Assembly (NCBI RefSeq): GCF_964340395.1
Contig: NC_135558.1
Span: forward strand, 233,501-297,500
Source of the DNA: Glandiceps talaboti
Taxonomy: Eukaryota > Hemichordata > Enteropneusta > Spengelidae
Direction: 5' to 3'
Length of the DNA stretch: 64,000 bases
Shown here: positions 48,051 to 60,699 of the stretch, piece after piece
Layout: every line of letters starts with the position of its first letter
Numbering within the stretch: the stretch's first letter is position 1
Made by a program: the position numbers and the translations under genes
Notes under the pieces: model-generated
The model's database searches: none
What the model was told of the DNA's origin: nothing
The model's input: only the letters and a program-made list of their open reading frames with translations

Positions 48051-50370
48051 GCGAATGTAACATATCTTGATAGACGGAAATTTTAGGTAATATATTGAAA
48101 AGCAGACATTTCAGTTGATGGGAAACCAAGACAACCGGAACCGGAAATACAATAACATACACGTCTAGTGATGCAGTTACCGAACGACCACAAGTCAAAC
48201 CACAAGCATTCAATGTACATACTTTCTCAAGTCCCTATTGTTGCATTGGTAATGATATATTTCTACTTTAACAATTAGTATGAGTTCCGCCCATTACTAC
48301 GGAGGGTCTGCAAACAGAATGTGACATATGCATATTATGAGGCTTTGTCAGAAGTCTTGAGAGTAGAGCGGTCCATTTGGGAGACCTGAAGATTAGTGGA
48401 AACACGAGACTGACGTTTCTACGGTCCATTTCTGAGCAGACTAGTTCTAACTTTTCAAGTTGCTAGAAGAGAGTGCGACCATTGTTTATCTTCTTGTGGA
48501 GGCATGTAGGCATTTCGACTGAGTGTACATTTTGTTTAACTTTTTAACGACCGCATGCCTTGATACTTAACTACTAATATGAGTATACACAAGCAATTTA
48601 GATTTGCTGAAGGCACAGACATGCCATGACCCAAACCGGTCTGCTATTAGCCAGTCATACATGTCGAAAAAGTATCTAAAAATCATATATCTTGAGTATC
48701 ATTCCTGGATTTGAGACGAAATATGTATTACGAAAGCATCTACTCAAAATATTATTTAGAATGTATCCAAAATCACAATATTAATGGTAAAGGTGGGTTT
48801 TTTTGGAAAAATCATATTAGAATGGCTATTTATTCCAAGTTTGCAATTTTAAAAAAGCCCACATTCTTCTGGTTTCTCTGTAAATTCATACTCCAATATG
48901 TACAGCTGCCAGCACCAATTAAAAAGCAAGGTATAGGTATTAGGACTTATCGAGAAAGTTTAGTCACCAGATGGTATTGTCAAATTTAATATTTTCACAA
49001 CATCTGACAAGGCCCATTTATGATGAATAACGGGCCAAACAAATCCTACTTGGTTTATGTTTATGCCAAACATTACCCTTGTACTTTTATTTGTATATAT
49101 GGATGATTGGATTTGTTTTGCAGCAATTCGTCAGTTGTAAATATAAATCCCATTGTAGTTGTATCATCAATAACATCATGTGCAAGTCGTGGCCATCTTC
49201 TCAAATTTGAGGTATCGTCGTCTTACGCATGCGTTTACGAGAACTCGTATGCTTCATATTTGTACCAACTACGGTACACCTCCATCATGAACGGTCCATG
49301 ATGTTCAAATCCAACGGACGAGTAACAGGAATGAAACTCGCTAATGCACTCTATGTATTGGTTGTTTGAAAACGCTCAGAGTACTTGATTAATATGAAGA
49401 ATGTACAATTTATACTTAAAAGTTTGCGTTTGATTCATAACAATTATGTTCATCAAACAGCAAACGAGCAAACTGTAAACTGTTCACTGTGTCTAGGCTA
49501 ATCTACAATTCAAAGTTTGAAAAAAAAAATTGTGGAAAATATGTAGGCTTACAGTTTTAAACCAAATCTTCCATAAAAACATCAACCAACGCTAATTGTT
49601 TAACCCCAGTCTAGAAGTATATATCCTCAATTGTACACAGAAAGTACAGAAACGACAAATTTGTTGCCCCAAATTGGCGGGGGGGGGGGTTGTTCCTGGA
49701 GGGCTCAAACGTGCATGTAAATTGTTATCCATAGCAGTTACTCAAACGTATTATAGTTTACTATGTTTTGTCACGAAATCTAGAGAATTCTGTACAAGTA
49801 TTGTTGTATCGGTTTGCCGTCTGCGTAGTTCCAGTCGTGCGTATCCGAAAGATTTATACAGACCCATCCATTCAACGTCAATATGAGCAAACCTTTGTTA
49901 GTTTTGATTGCATACAAAATTAGGAATGATGCCCTCCGACCTTCACACTAAATTGTTAACTCTTCACTGAATCTTAAGAACTTGACATGTGCTCTCGTTA
50001 GTTGTTTATTCGCATTGGAGTCGCCCTGAAACTGTGACTGTAAGGTCAGGTCAAAGTCAACTCTCTAAGGGGTGTTGAAAGATAAGCTAGCATGCACTTC
50101 TCATACGTTGTGGTAGGCACTCTGGACCTTTCAACACTTGCCTGTTATAACTAGAACGATTACCTCGTCTAATAACATTCGATAGTGATTTACCGGTCGA
50201 CTACTGTGCATGAGTAGTACTGGGTGTCAATTTACAGCTTCAAGGTTTTATTACACCAATGAAAGCTCACTTGGTTGAAAAGACTCAATTGCACTCCCCG
50301 GGACCTACGTTTTTTTTTAGCACAACTGAACTGATAAGGTTCAGTACTGCTATAGGCATGGCAAAGTGTC

Positions 50371-50374
<4 letters not shown>

Positions 50375-50443
<69 letters not shown>
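50375..50443. repeat. (TG)n microsatellite
   Basis: Thirty-four TG units directly in front of the T110 head, the expected place for an element-internal microsatellite. Confidence 0.97.
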
Positions 50444-50446
<3 letters not shown>

Positions 50447-51760
50447 CAACTTAAAGTCAAAAACCGCTGGACCGATTGCCATGATATTTCGTGGGTGTAT
50501 TACCTCTGGTGTCTATAGTTGGGAAATTGTTCAAATCAAAATGATCTTACCACCACCAGTGTGTGATTTGGATCAAAAAATGTGATTTGGGTCAAACAAC
50601 TTAAACTCAAAAACTACTGGGTAGATTGGTTTGAAATTTAGTAGGAACATTCTTAAGGGTGTTTAGATTAAGAATTGTTCAAAACATGATGATCATATCA
50701 GTGATATGCGAATTAGGGCTATAAATGTGTCTTTTTGGTCAAAATCTTTAATTCCAAAACCTACTGAGCAGATTGGGCTGAAATTTAATGGGGATCGCGG
50801 CATCTGGGGGTGTATAGATGAAGAAATATTAAGCATATAATGATTTCATCAGTGATATGAAAATTAGGTGTAAACATGTGAATTTTGGTCAAAAGTTTAT
50901 ACGGTATCTCAAAAAGTACTTGGTCAGTGAGACTGAAACTTGGTGAGATGTTTTTAGAAGTGTTATTCTGTATATTTTCTTCAAAACATTTTGACACAAT
51001 TGGCCCTAATAACCATGACCACGCCCTTAACAACAACCAAATGCCAGTATATTTTGGTTAAATAACAACATCATCTCCTAGCCAAGTGAGTAAACATTCA
51101 AAAATGTATGCAAATATCCCTAGCAACCATGACCACGCCCATAGCAACAGCCAAACGGTAGTGTATTTCACAAAAATAACAGATTCTTAGACAAATGAAC
51201 AAACATTCAACAAGTGTATGCAAATATCCCTAGCAACCATGACCACGCCCATAGCAACAGCCAAACGGTAGTGTATTTCACAAAAATAACAGATTCTTAG
51301 ACAAGTGAACAAACATTCAACAAGTGTATGCAAATATGCCTAGCAACAAGACCACGCTATTGGCAACAGTCAAATAATCTCATATATTGCAAAGATAACA
51401 ACAGGGATTAATGAACAAGTGATTCAACATTCAAAAAATGTATGTAAATGTGCCAAGCAACAAGACCACGCCCATAGCAACAGCCAAATGATCACATATA
51501 TTGCAATGATAACAGGGATTAGTAGACAAATGAAAAATTCATAAAATGTATGCAAATATACCCAGCAACAAGACCACGCCCATGGCAACAGCCAAATGAT
51601 CACGTATGTTGCAAAGATTACATCAGGGATTCATAGACAAGTAAATAAACATTCAAAAATGTATGGAAATATGTCTAGCAACAAGACCACGCCCATAGCA
51701 ACAGCCAAATGATTGAGTATATTGCAAAGATAATAACATGGTTGGATAGGCAACTTGATA
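50444..51760 (+). repeat. Interspersed family T110, fullest copy
   Basis: The head shows two or three diverged units with CAAAAACYRCTGG and GATTG and GATATGCGAATTAGG. Seven monomers follow, with anchor GACCACGC at 51017, 51131, 51241, 51350, 51464, 51572 and 51685 (spacings 108-114). The units at 51131 and 51241 are almost identical, a sign of recent local duplication. Each unit carries GCCCATAGCAACAGCCAAA. No coding capacity. Confidence 0.88.
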
Positions 51761-53364
51761 ATCATTCAGCAAATGAACACCTATGCCTAGCATGGATCAG
51801 CATGTGGATAAACATTTTTAAAAACTGTACAGTTATGCCACAACGCCATTGGCGCTATTTTGTTTTTAAGTGAAATAACCCCAAACTCGTTGTCTTTCTA
51901 ATGTTAATGTGCGTAACAGATTAACAAGAGAGCAGTAATTAGAGTAGATTACATTTGCCTGGTTGTTTGAACATCGTCATCAAGGACACACTTAGCCAAA
52001 CTTAAGTTTTAAAACAGGGGGAAAACTCGATCTGTTAAAATAGCACCATTGTTTAGTATGTATGCTTCGAGTTGGTTTCCAAGTTTCGGTCATTTGCAAT
52101 GTCACGGTCTTTGCCATTTCTATGGGCGATAAAACGATTATAGTGAACGTATCAGTATACTTATGCACAAACTAATGGTTGATAGATTAAACTTTATTAT
52201 ACGGCCCGGTTTATACGGTTAACGTTTGTTTTCCTGTACCCTCGTGAAATTAATAGAACAGTTAATTGCCTGGGAGGGATTGACCTTGATCATAAACTAC
52301 TACTAAATCATTACTATTATGGGGCAGCGTATCGGCTTGCTTTAACGATTTCAAGTTGAGGGCACCATTTTGACACGTGATCACGTGGTCTCAGCGAAAG
52401 CTTTCATATCAGAAAATATTTACGTTTATATACACGTTTGCGGAATGAATACATTAGACTTGAAATAAGGAAATGCTCATATCAAAGAAATCAAATAAGG
52501 TTTAAGAATCGGTAGATTCTCAATCAGTTTTAATATACAGTTACAATTAGGAACCCTGAAAGAAAATTTCGTCAAAAATCACACTAACAGTACTAAATTT
52601 TTTCGTCTTGCTCGATAAATATATGTATCTCTCTAAGTAAGATTTTTGTGGAGCCAGGCGATGTTTTGATTCAGGTTTGTAGGTGTTTATTGTATTCGCT
52701 CGAAAGGCAAGTAACTGCATCATTATCAGACACAGAATAATGAATGTGAAACTAGATTCAATTTGGTGTTTCTTGGCAATTATGCGAAATTTATGCAATG
52801 TGAAATCGCGAAATGAAAGTTCACGAACATGTCATTATTAATTCCTGGTGTAACGTTCCCCTTTAACTTCGCAGTAACAAACAATGAAGACCATTGATCT
52901 TTCGATTATTCCGATTCGACTTCTGTAAATATACCATACTCTGTGAGTTTGATGGGTCGACCAATTTGTTGATTTCGTTTACATTAGTCAATATGTAATG
53001 AAATGCACTTCAAATAAGCCTTATGCCTGCTCTTTCAAATGTATAAAGCTGTCAGAAGTATAACTACTTTTAAGAATGTGTCAAATGTTCATACAAGGAC
53101 TTATCTAAAAAACACCCCCGTAAATTTCAGCATCCGAGAAAAGGGCATTCAGCTATAAAAACCGTCTGGTAGACTATCATCTTTCAGATGTGTCTACTGA
53201 AGTTCAAAGATTACCAGGTCTTGCCATTATCATTTATCATCATTTGGCATAAGGAGATCATCCAAGACTGTCTGCGTTCTTACGATGGACCCTGCATATG
53301 CGTAGTTTCGAATTTCAGGTCATATTAAATCCCTTGTCGTGACAGCATTTTACATCAAATCCCG

Positions 53365-54034
53365 TGACAGCATTTTACATCAAATCGCATCACATCGCAT
53401 CGCATCGCATCACATCACATCACATCACATCACATCACATCATATCAAATCACATCACATTACATCACATTGCATCACATTGCATCACATCACATTGCAT
53501 CATATCACATCACATTGCATCATATCACATCACATTGCATCATATCACATCACATTGCATCACATCACATCACATCACATCACATTGCATCACATCACAT
53601 CACATTGCATCATATCACATCACATTGCATCATATCACATCGCATATCGCACCACATCACAGATCATCACATCACAGATCAGCACAGATCACATCGCGTC
53701 ACTTCACATCATGTCACATCACATCACATCACACCACACCACACCGCATTACATCACCATCACAACAACACAACACAACACAACACAACACAACACAACA
53801 CAACAATACACAACACAACACAACACAACACAACACAACACAACACAACAATACACATATCACACCGCATCACATCACAACACAACACAACACAACGTAG
53901 CGCAACGCAACGTAGTGTAGTGCAACGCAACACAACACAACACAACACACATCGCATCACATCACAGCAACACAACACAACACAACACAACACAACACAA
54001 CACAACACAACACAACACAACACAACACAACACA
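53365..54034. repeat. 670-bp pentanucleotide satellite (CACAT/CACAA)
   Basis: (ACATC)n with GCATC, TATCA and TTGCA variants up to about 53755, then (ACACA)/(CAACA)n, a short AACGC/GTAGT variant block near 53895-53930, and more CAACA to 54034. All six frames are open over long stretches because of the 5-bp period. The H/S/I/T-rich and cysteine-rich predicted peptides are artefacts. Confidence 0.97.
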
Positions 54035-54650
54035 TACATTCATGACAGTACATAACCTTACACGACAGCAGCATTAGTCTCAAATCCAGGCATTAATATG
54101 TGCACGCGCTGGCAATATCACCGCGCGGGCAATAGTTTATTTAAAGTAGGTCATGTGATTCGATTCCGACCAATGACAGCTTGTGTAAGAACGTCGAGGT
54201 ATAATAATGATGAATATAACATGACGTCGCAACCCAGCTTGGCACGTCAACTTGATATAACGTCCCACAAGCTACTAAACTGTTTGACGTAAAGAAGTAT
54301 TCAAACTCGTTATGTAGATGTAATCGAGACTCATGTCTAGACGTTCATGACGAACCTTTAAAACAGTAGTGCAAATCACGAATGAAGTAGGTTTCCTGTG
54401 GAGAAAAGTGAATTCTACTAAATTAGGAGTCAAGAGGAATAAAATGTATACGCTCACAAAGTTAGAAATAATCATTCGCATAAATATAGTTGAAATTGCC
54501 ACCATATTTGATTAGGTTTAAGTTTCCTAAATATGTGTGGTAGTATTTCTGTCGTGCTGGGTTACGTTTCTACGTTACATTATATTACAATGGAAGCCAG
54601 CCTAGTAGAAACAAGTCGACAAAAATCTCACTACTGACATTCAATTTTCT

Positions 54651-54985
54651 ACATTTTATTGTCTGGCTCGACAAATATCTTACTAACATTGCTACATTTT
54701 ATCATCTGACTTGACGAGGCAGACAATAAAATGTAGCAATGCTAGTAAGGTTTTTATCAAGCTTGACAATAAAATGTAGCAATGCTAGTAAGGTTTTTAT
54801 CGAGCCAGACAATAAAGAGTAGCAATGCTAGTGAGGTTTTTATCGAGCCAGACAATAAAATGTAGCAATGCTAGTAAGTTTTTTATCGAGCTAGACAATA
54901 AAATGTAGCAATGTTAGTAAGGTTTTTATCTAGCTAGACAATAAAGTGTAGCAATGTTAGTAAGGTTTTTATCGAGCCAGAAGAC
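54651..54985. repeat. 43-bp tandem array with a head-to-head inverted unit
   Basis: GACAATAAA recurs at 54722, 54765, 54808, 54851, 54894 and 54937, period 43, with a final diverged start at 54983. Units carry ATGTAGCAATGCTAGTAAGG then TTTTTATCGAGCC. At 54651-54715 about 1.5 units lie in the opposite orientation (ACATTTTATTGTCTGGCTCG and so on). Confidence 0.92.
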
Positions 54986-55059
54986 AATTTGATTATACCC
55001 AACTGATTTCAGTTGTATATTCGATGGCCTTGCTATATGTAATGTGTTTTGTGTATAAA

Positions 55060-55160
55060 AACACACACAAACACACACGCACGCACACACACACATACAC
55101 ACACATACACACACTCGCGCACACACACTCACTCACTCACTCACTCACTCACTCACTCAA
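55060..55160. repeat. (CA)n then (CTCA)n microsatellite
   Basis: CA units with CGCA interruptions, then CTCA tetramers from about 55125. Confidence 0.95.
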
Positions 55161-55419
55161 CAAACATATTTACCCTATATATACCCTATTCACGTAAATT
55201 TGATGTACAGAAATTTGATTTTTTTTTCATTGATAGCGTACTGATTCAATGTAAGTTTTCAAGTTTCATCTATTATGTACTTATATTAACTAGGCCTGCC
55301 TTCTTCTGTTCTTGTTTCTGATATCTGACCTAATATATGGTGCGTGCCAGTGTTATATGTTTGCATAGTTTTGACTACAATTACACTTTTGAGCAATTAG
55401 CGTTAAAGTTACATCTTTC

Positions 55420-55562
55420 AGTCCCCCCCCCCCCTCCCTTCCGGGGACTATTACAATTGCACCGTCCGTCCGACCGTAACACGCCATTTCTGAGACATGC
55501 AATATCCGATTTCTTTCAAACCTGGCACAAAGGTGACGTGTCACATGGGATAGATGCACGTC
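55420..55562 (-). repeat. Interspersed family H1, minus-strand end copy
   Basis: On the minus strand from 55562: TGACGTGCAT, CATGTGACACGTCACC, CCAGGTTTGAAAGAAATCGG, GAGAAATGGC, CGGACGGACGG, then a GTCCCCGG and G-run end. The order matches 7996-8205. The terminal C/G run has expanded and the hairpin is damaged. Confidence 0.7.
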
Positions 55563-56737
55563 ATTTAGTACAACTGTAATACATTGAAACTACATTCAAG
55601 TGTCTATCCATACATTATTAGGTGTAAAATCTCTTCTCAGACCTTGACCATGACTTTCACCTTCCGCGTCAATCATCAAAATCCAGCCATTTCCTGAATA
55701 TACCAGACGCATTTTAGTATTTATTTGTTACCATGAATTTGTTTTAAAATCATGTCACCATTCAGTCACATAAAATTAGAAGTAAAGTATTTGAGGAGAA
55801 TGTGTATTCTACGAAGACTTTTTGAATATCCCTCACAAGCGCCAAATCACACGTTCCCTCTTCACCACACATGCAATATATCTGCATTTTCTTTCCACAC
55901 TTTCTGGTTTATGATCTCCTTCTAAGTCACCCGTTAGTCCTGAAAATGCATTTAGACTATGATATCTAAATAGCCAGATACTTCTGTCAACAGATGGTGT
56001 TGACCCAGATTCCTTATGTCTCCCACCAGAGGGCGCAAACCTAAACATTCCGACGCACGGCAACAACTTGAACTGAACGAACTTTACAGATGCAATGAAT
56101 TATCACTTAGTAAAGATACTTTTTTAAAATGAGACATTGTATCGCGTGGTGATAAGATTGTAATCACTTGGGCTAACAATCCATTATAGTGATTTAGTCA
56201 TAAAGTGAGTGGTATGTACTATGTCTCAGATACATTATAGATTGTCGGTGTACATTTCATCGTCTATCATATTGCATATCATCAAAATCTGATATCTGTC
56301 ATCGTCTCAAAACATTTTGTAAAATTTATAATTCACCATAACTCATTGTTCTTGTCTTCACTTATCGCAACGGTAGTAATAGAGCGAATAATCAGACCAA
56401 ACGTTTCCGGCCGCCATTAGCTTTAAATACACTGGAGTGTAGAGGTTATCTTTCCACACCGTGTGCAGGCATTTGAAAACTCAGATTAGCGCGCTCTCGG
56501 GGGAAACGTTTGAACACTCGAGTGAACTATGTCAAAGTGGAGACGTCTGCAAACTTTTAAATCTACATGGAAAACTTAGATTATTAAAGAAAATACCAAA
56601 CGCTGTCATCTTTGAACTCAAGATTCATCGATACTTCAGTGCGATACTCGATCCATGAGTGCTCTTCGTTCCAAGGCGGCCATTCTTTTTTGATAATGTC
56701 GAAAATTTACATTTTTGTTTTCTTTTCTTCGTTCCAG

Positions 56738-56900
56738 ATGGCACAGGATAGCTTTAAGAGTTAGAGGAAACACCGTGACGTTATTTGCAGACTGTAAAGA
56801 AGAAGTAACTAAATCGTTACATCGAAAAATTGATGCAAAACTCGACACCAGAGGCATTCTGGTTGTAGGAAGACAAATCCTCCAAACAGGGTCATTTGAG
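56738..56900 (+). CDS. Fibrillar collagen pro-alpha chain, exon 4 (TSPN part 3)
   Basis: Acceptor TTCGTTCCAG; donor GAG|GTTTGT; 163 nt, entering in phase 2 and leaving in phase 0. The peptide is (R)WHRIALRVRGNTVTLFADCK, then EEVTKSLHRK, then DTRGILVVGRQILQTGSFE. It matches the TSPN segment W/HRVAxSVxxxxVTxxxDCKKxxTKPLxR, DTNGIxVFGxRILDExVFEG of type V/XI collagens, including the DCK cysteine, which forms one of the two conserved disulfides. The minus-strand frame 56636-56857 is a shadow. The donor GTTTGT is weaker than its neighbours. Confidence 0.97.
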
Positions 56901-58468
56901 GTTTGTTACTCCAATTCCAACCTTTGAACCTTTACAATTACTCTAACTGTAACTCTTGACCCCGTTCATTGTATACACAAATACTTCCTAAAGACGTCGT
57001 TGACAGGTTCGTTTGTTGTTGAATATGTCTTGCTCTTTTCCTTCCTGGACTACAATAACAATTTAACTCCCGCCCACACACACCTTGATGTGGTCAAAAG
57101 CCCCGATTCTTCAGGATCGTATCACCAGGCCACGTCCATTGATACACACAGGAATTTAACACCAGTTAGTCATCGTATCACCATGCCACGTCCATTAATA
57201 CACCACACGGGAATTTAACACCTGTTATAGTCAACATTGCACATCACAAGCTTTCATTACATGTAATTGTTTTAGCACCATTATTGGCCGACATAAAACA
57301 TTAATAACGTTAAATGTGTCTAGCTGACTAAGCTGTTCGGGGAATGTTCAACCTGCTCTAGATTAGTATAGATTTCTAAGCTAGACCTACAAATTTCGTT
57401 AAATATATAACCCCACAGTCCTTTTACGACCTACTTTGCTATCTCACAATTTTAATGTGAAAATTTAGCCTCGGAGAGTTTCATGTTGAAATTCACTTTT
57501 AAACATGACAAAGTGGATAAAGAATGTAAATATATATTTCCGAAAATGGTAACCCTAAAATAGTACTATAAATCTATGATCGTAAGTGTATTATTAAACT
57601 GTGTTTCTATTTGACTTTAAATGTGCATATGTACTACTGACGTGTTGTTTTTTCTACTGGATTTTCCACCTAATCCTCTCGAAAACCTGACCTATTCTTC
57701 AATTCATCATTCACATACGATATTCACATATTGTTTCTTAAAGTTACCATGTTTACTAATGAACCGAAATTAAATTGTGTCGTGAAGGTCATAGTTTAGA
57801 TTTTAATTTTGAACGTGTATTTGAGATGATGCAGAGCGCGCGACTAGACTGTTGAAATCGTGCAAATATTTTGGACGATTTCAGCTCACATAATAATTAT
57901 AATTAGTGATCTTTAGTTTACCCTTGTCCAAATATGTGTTTCAATTTCTTAGAGGCTGTAACTCTTCTATGACTTTACATTATGGCACTTTCCTGTGTCA
58001 AGTACTTTCCCACCATTCTTTTGAACAAATCTTCGACTTCCTCTAAAACTTTTCTTACTTCGTTTCTTCATTTTAGACATCACTCATAGATAAATGCCCT
58101 TACAATCGAGTTATGTCAAAAAACGTTCAAAATAATTCAATGGATTGTATATATTTTTCCATATGGCTATGATATTCTATGCTAACTGTGTCGTCCGCCG
58201 CAGTCCAACTCCACTGTTGAGCTTTCCTTCACCTCTTTCGCGTATCTCTCGTTAAGAAGCTAGATGTTAAGAGTTTGTCTTGCTAAGTTTTTTGAAATCT
58301 CAGAGAACGGTTGTGCCATTTTTCAAATTTTTAATCTGGGTGGTCTTTCGTATACGTGTTACTCGTAAAGTTTCCACTCTTTTTGGGCAAGCTAAAAGAA
58401 GATAAAGTGCGTCTCTCGAAGCAGTGCAATATTTGATGATAGACAATGTTTGGATATTTACCTTCCAG

Positions 58469-58552
58469 ATTACAGGAGGTCAATATCCGGCGATCGCTGG
58501 AATGTTTCCCCAGATGCCAGACATATTATCGCTTCTTGGGTTTTTACCTCCC
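58469..58552 (+). other. Potential cassette exon, copy 1
   Basis: ACCTTCCAG and CCC|GTAAGG bound 84 nt (28 codons, phase 0 on both sides, no stop). The encoded peptide starts ITGGQYPAIAG and ends SLLGFLPP. It lies between phase-0 collagen exons 4 and 5, so inclusion would keep the frame but would break the TSPN fold. The donor is formed by the P1 terminus. No family match is recognised. Confidence 0.3.
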
Positions 58553-58925
58553 GTAAGGGGAGGTATTGGAATTGCGATTTGTGTCTGTGTGTGTGCCTTT
58601 CTGTCTGTGCATCTGTCTGTGTCATCAGTTTCTTAAAAATGGCTGGCTCAATTATAATGAAATTTGCTCCACTGTTGAGCTTTCCTTCACCTCTTTCGCG
58701 TATCTCTCGTTAAGAAGCTAGATGTTAAGAGTTTGTCTTGCTAAGTTTTTTGAAATCTCAGAGAATGGTTGTGCCATTTTTCAAATTTTAATCTGGGTAG
58801 TCTTTCATATACATGTTACTCGTAAAGTTTCCACTCTTTTTGGGCAAGCTAAAAGAAGATAGAGTGCGTCTCTCGAAGCAGTGCAATATTTGATGATAGA
58901 CAATGTTTGGATATTTACCTTCCAG

Positions 58926-59009
58926 ATTACAGGAGGTCAATATCCGGCGATAGCTGGAATGTTTCCCCAGATGCCAGACATATTATCGCTTCTTGGGTTT
59001 TTACCTCCC
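58926..59009 (+). other. Potential cassette exon, copy 2
   Basis: Same splice borders and the same 28-residue peptide as the copy at 58469-58552. The only difference I see is ATC/ATA, which is synonymous (Ile). Confidence 0.3.
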
Positions 59010-59990
59010 GTAAGGGGAGGTATTGAAATTGCGATGTCTGTCTGTGTCTGTGCCTTTCTGTCTGTGCGTCTGTCTGTGTCATCAGTTTTTTAAAAATGGC
59101 TGGCTCAATTATAATGAAATTTGCTACACATCTTCCATTTGCCAATGGCAAGAACTGACTAGATTTTGGTAAACATCTGATGAACATTAATTAGTTATTT
59201 GCATAATTAATGATTTTGAGTAATTAGGCTATATCTTTGGAATGCATACTTCCAATTCAATATAATTTGGTGCATATGTTAAACATAACAAGGCACATAT
59301 GTCCTATAAGGTTGTTGATTTAGCTTAAAGATTTTATGAATAATTTGCATAATTAATGACATTCGGTAATTCCACTTTATCTTAAGAATGCAAGCTTCAA
59401 ATTTCATAGAATTTGGTACATATACCAACCATAACAATGTGCACAAGTTCGTTGACACAGACTTTGCTTTTGATGAGTAATTTGAATAATTAATGACCTT
59501 CAGTAATTAAGCTATATCTTTGAAATGCACTTTTCAAATTCCACATAATTTGGCACATACATCAACCATGACAAGTGCACGTCCTCTAAAGCCTGTTGAT
59601 ATCGTTTTTTGAATTTTATGACTAATTTGCATAATTAATGATTTTGGGTAATTAAATAAGAATTCGAACTTCAAACTTCAGACAATTTTGTACATGTATT
59701 AATGGTCGATGGTAAAGAAGTGCATGTGTCATTTAAAAGCTTGATATTGTGACTAATAATCTATATAATATGGTTAATTTGCATAATCAATGGGTTTTTT
59801 TAATAATTAGGCAATATGTTAACTATGCAAGCTTCAAATTTCATTTAGTTTCATATAATTAATTTTCCAATAACGTGGTACATGAGGTATATTAGCTATA
59901 GTTTAGAATTTTGCATTCCAACAATGTGTGTAGGACCAAATATCTACGATTTTGCCCTTACGGGAGGCATTCAGTTTAAATCTGGTGATA
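59010..59990 (+). repeat. Interspersed family P1, copy 3
   Basis: After the CCCGTAAGGGGAGGTATTG end come CTGTCTGTG tracts and AATGGCTGGCTCAATT. Monomers then recur with the TAATTAGGCTATATC anchor at about 59226, 59371, 59510, 59655 and 59809 (spacings 139-154). The right end is CAATGTGTGTAGG, then GATTTTGCCCTTACGGGAGG and CATTCAG. Confidence 0.82.
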
Positions 59991-60699
59991 GACTGTAAGA
60001 TACATCGTGTTGTGAGTGCTGGCTGATAGCGTGGTACGAATGTCTGTATCTTACAGACAAGGGTTTTGAGTAAAAGAAAATTGAAGCGGGTTTTTTCGCT
60101 CATTTATGATTGGCCATTATAATAAATGAAGACTTTATCCTGGTTTAATTAATTCTTTGATAAATTACACCCTCTAGTAAAGGGCAAGGTCCAAGATTGG
60201 TTACTGCTACATGTAACACTTGATGAATGAGTGGGTACGTGTACAGAATATATATAAATTATACATGATACGCATCTGTGGATCCTAAATTCGAATTTTG
60301 GCAGCCATGTTGGATTCCGACAACCATCTTGGATGACACCTGTTTACCACCTGACCTTTGACATGATCGAATTTCGTCAGCCATATCGTTTCTTTGATTG
60401 TTTGTTATTTATTACTTGGAGGATATTCTTAAGTCATAAATATACCGGTTGTTTATAATAGACGGTTATTTTTTACCATCCTTACGGAAAGTACTGAACT
60501 TCTGGGGTTGCGCAAGTTCCACTTGGTTTTAGGATTTTCGCTGGACAGGAGTTTTGTTTTTCTCGAATTAGTAGTGAGGAATCGTTCTTATTAGGTAGAG
60601 GTAGAAACATCAATAGTAACTGTCTCATAAAGGAAATATAGCATTCGCCTGACCATCATGAAACTTTCCATTTTAATAAATGTAGTTATTTAGGGAAAG

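Larger units (their letters stand above)
58209..59124 (+). repeat. Recent 457-458-bp tandem duplication
   Basis: CCACTGTTGAGCTTTCC at 58211 recurs at 58669, and the whole following block repeats with only scattered single-base differences and small indels. The second copy runs into the P1 monomers. The unit includes the P1 left end (CCTCCCGTAAGGGG). Confidence 0.93.

Noticed and set aside
49124-49210. Splice-bounded frame in collagen intron 3 (TTTTGCAG to GAG|GTATCG)
   Set aside because: Exons 3 and 4 already join perfectly through the conserved WHR motif, and phases do not fit an insertion here; no family match.
53339-54083. Five long open frames (up to 193 codons), histidine/serine-rich or cysteine-rich
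   Set aside because: A 5-bp period repeat is open in all frames; the sequence is satellite, not protein-coding.
55833-56066. 77-codon minus-strand frame with PSGGRHKESG
   Set aside because: No family match, no splice or promoter context.
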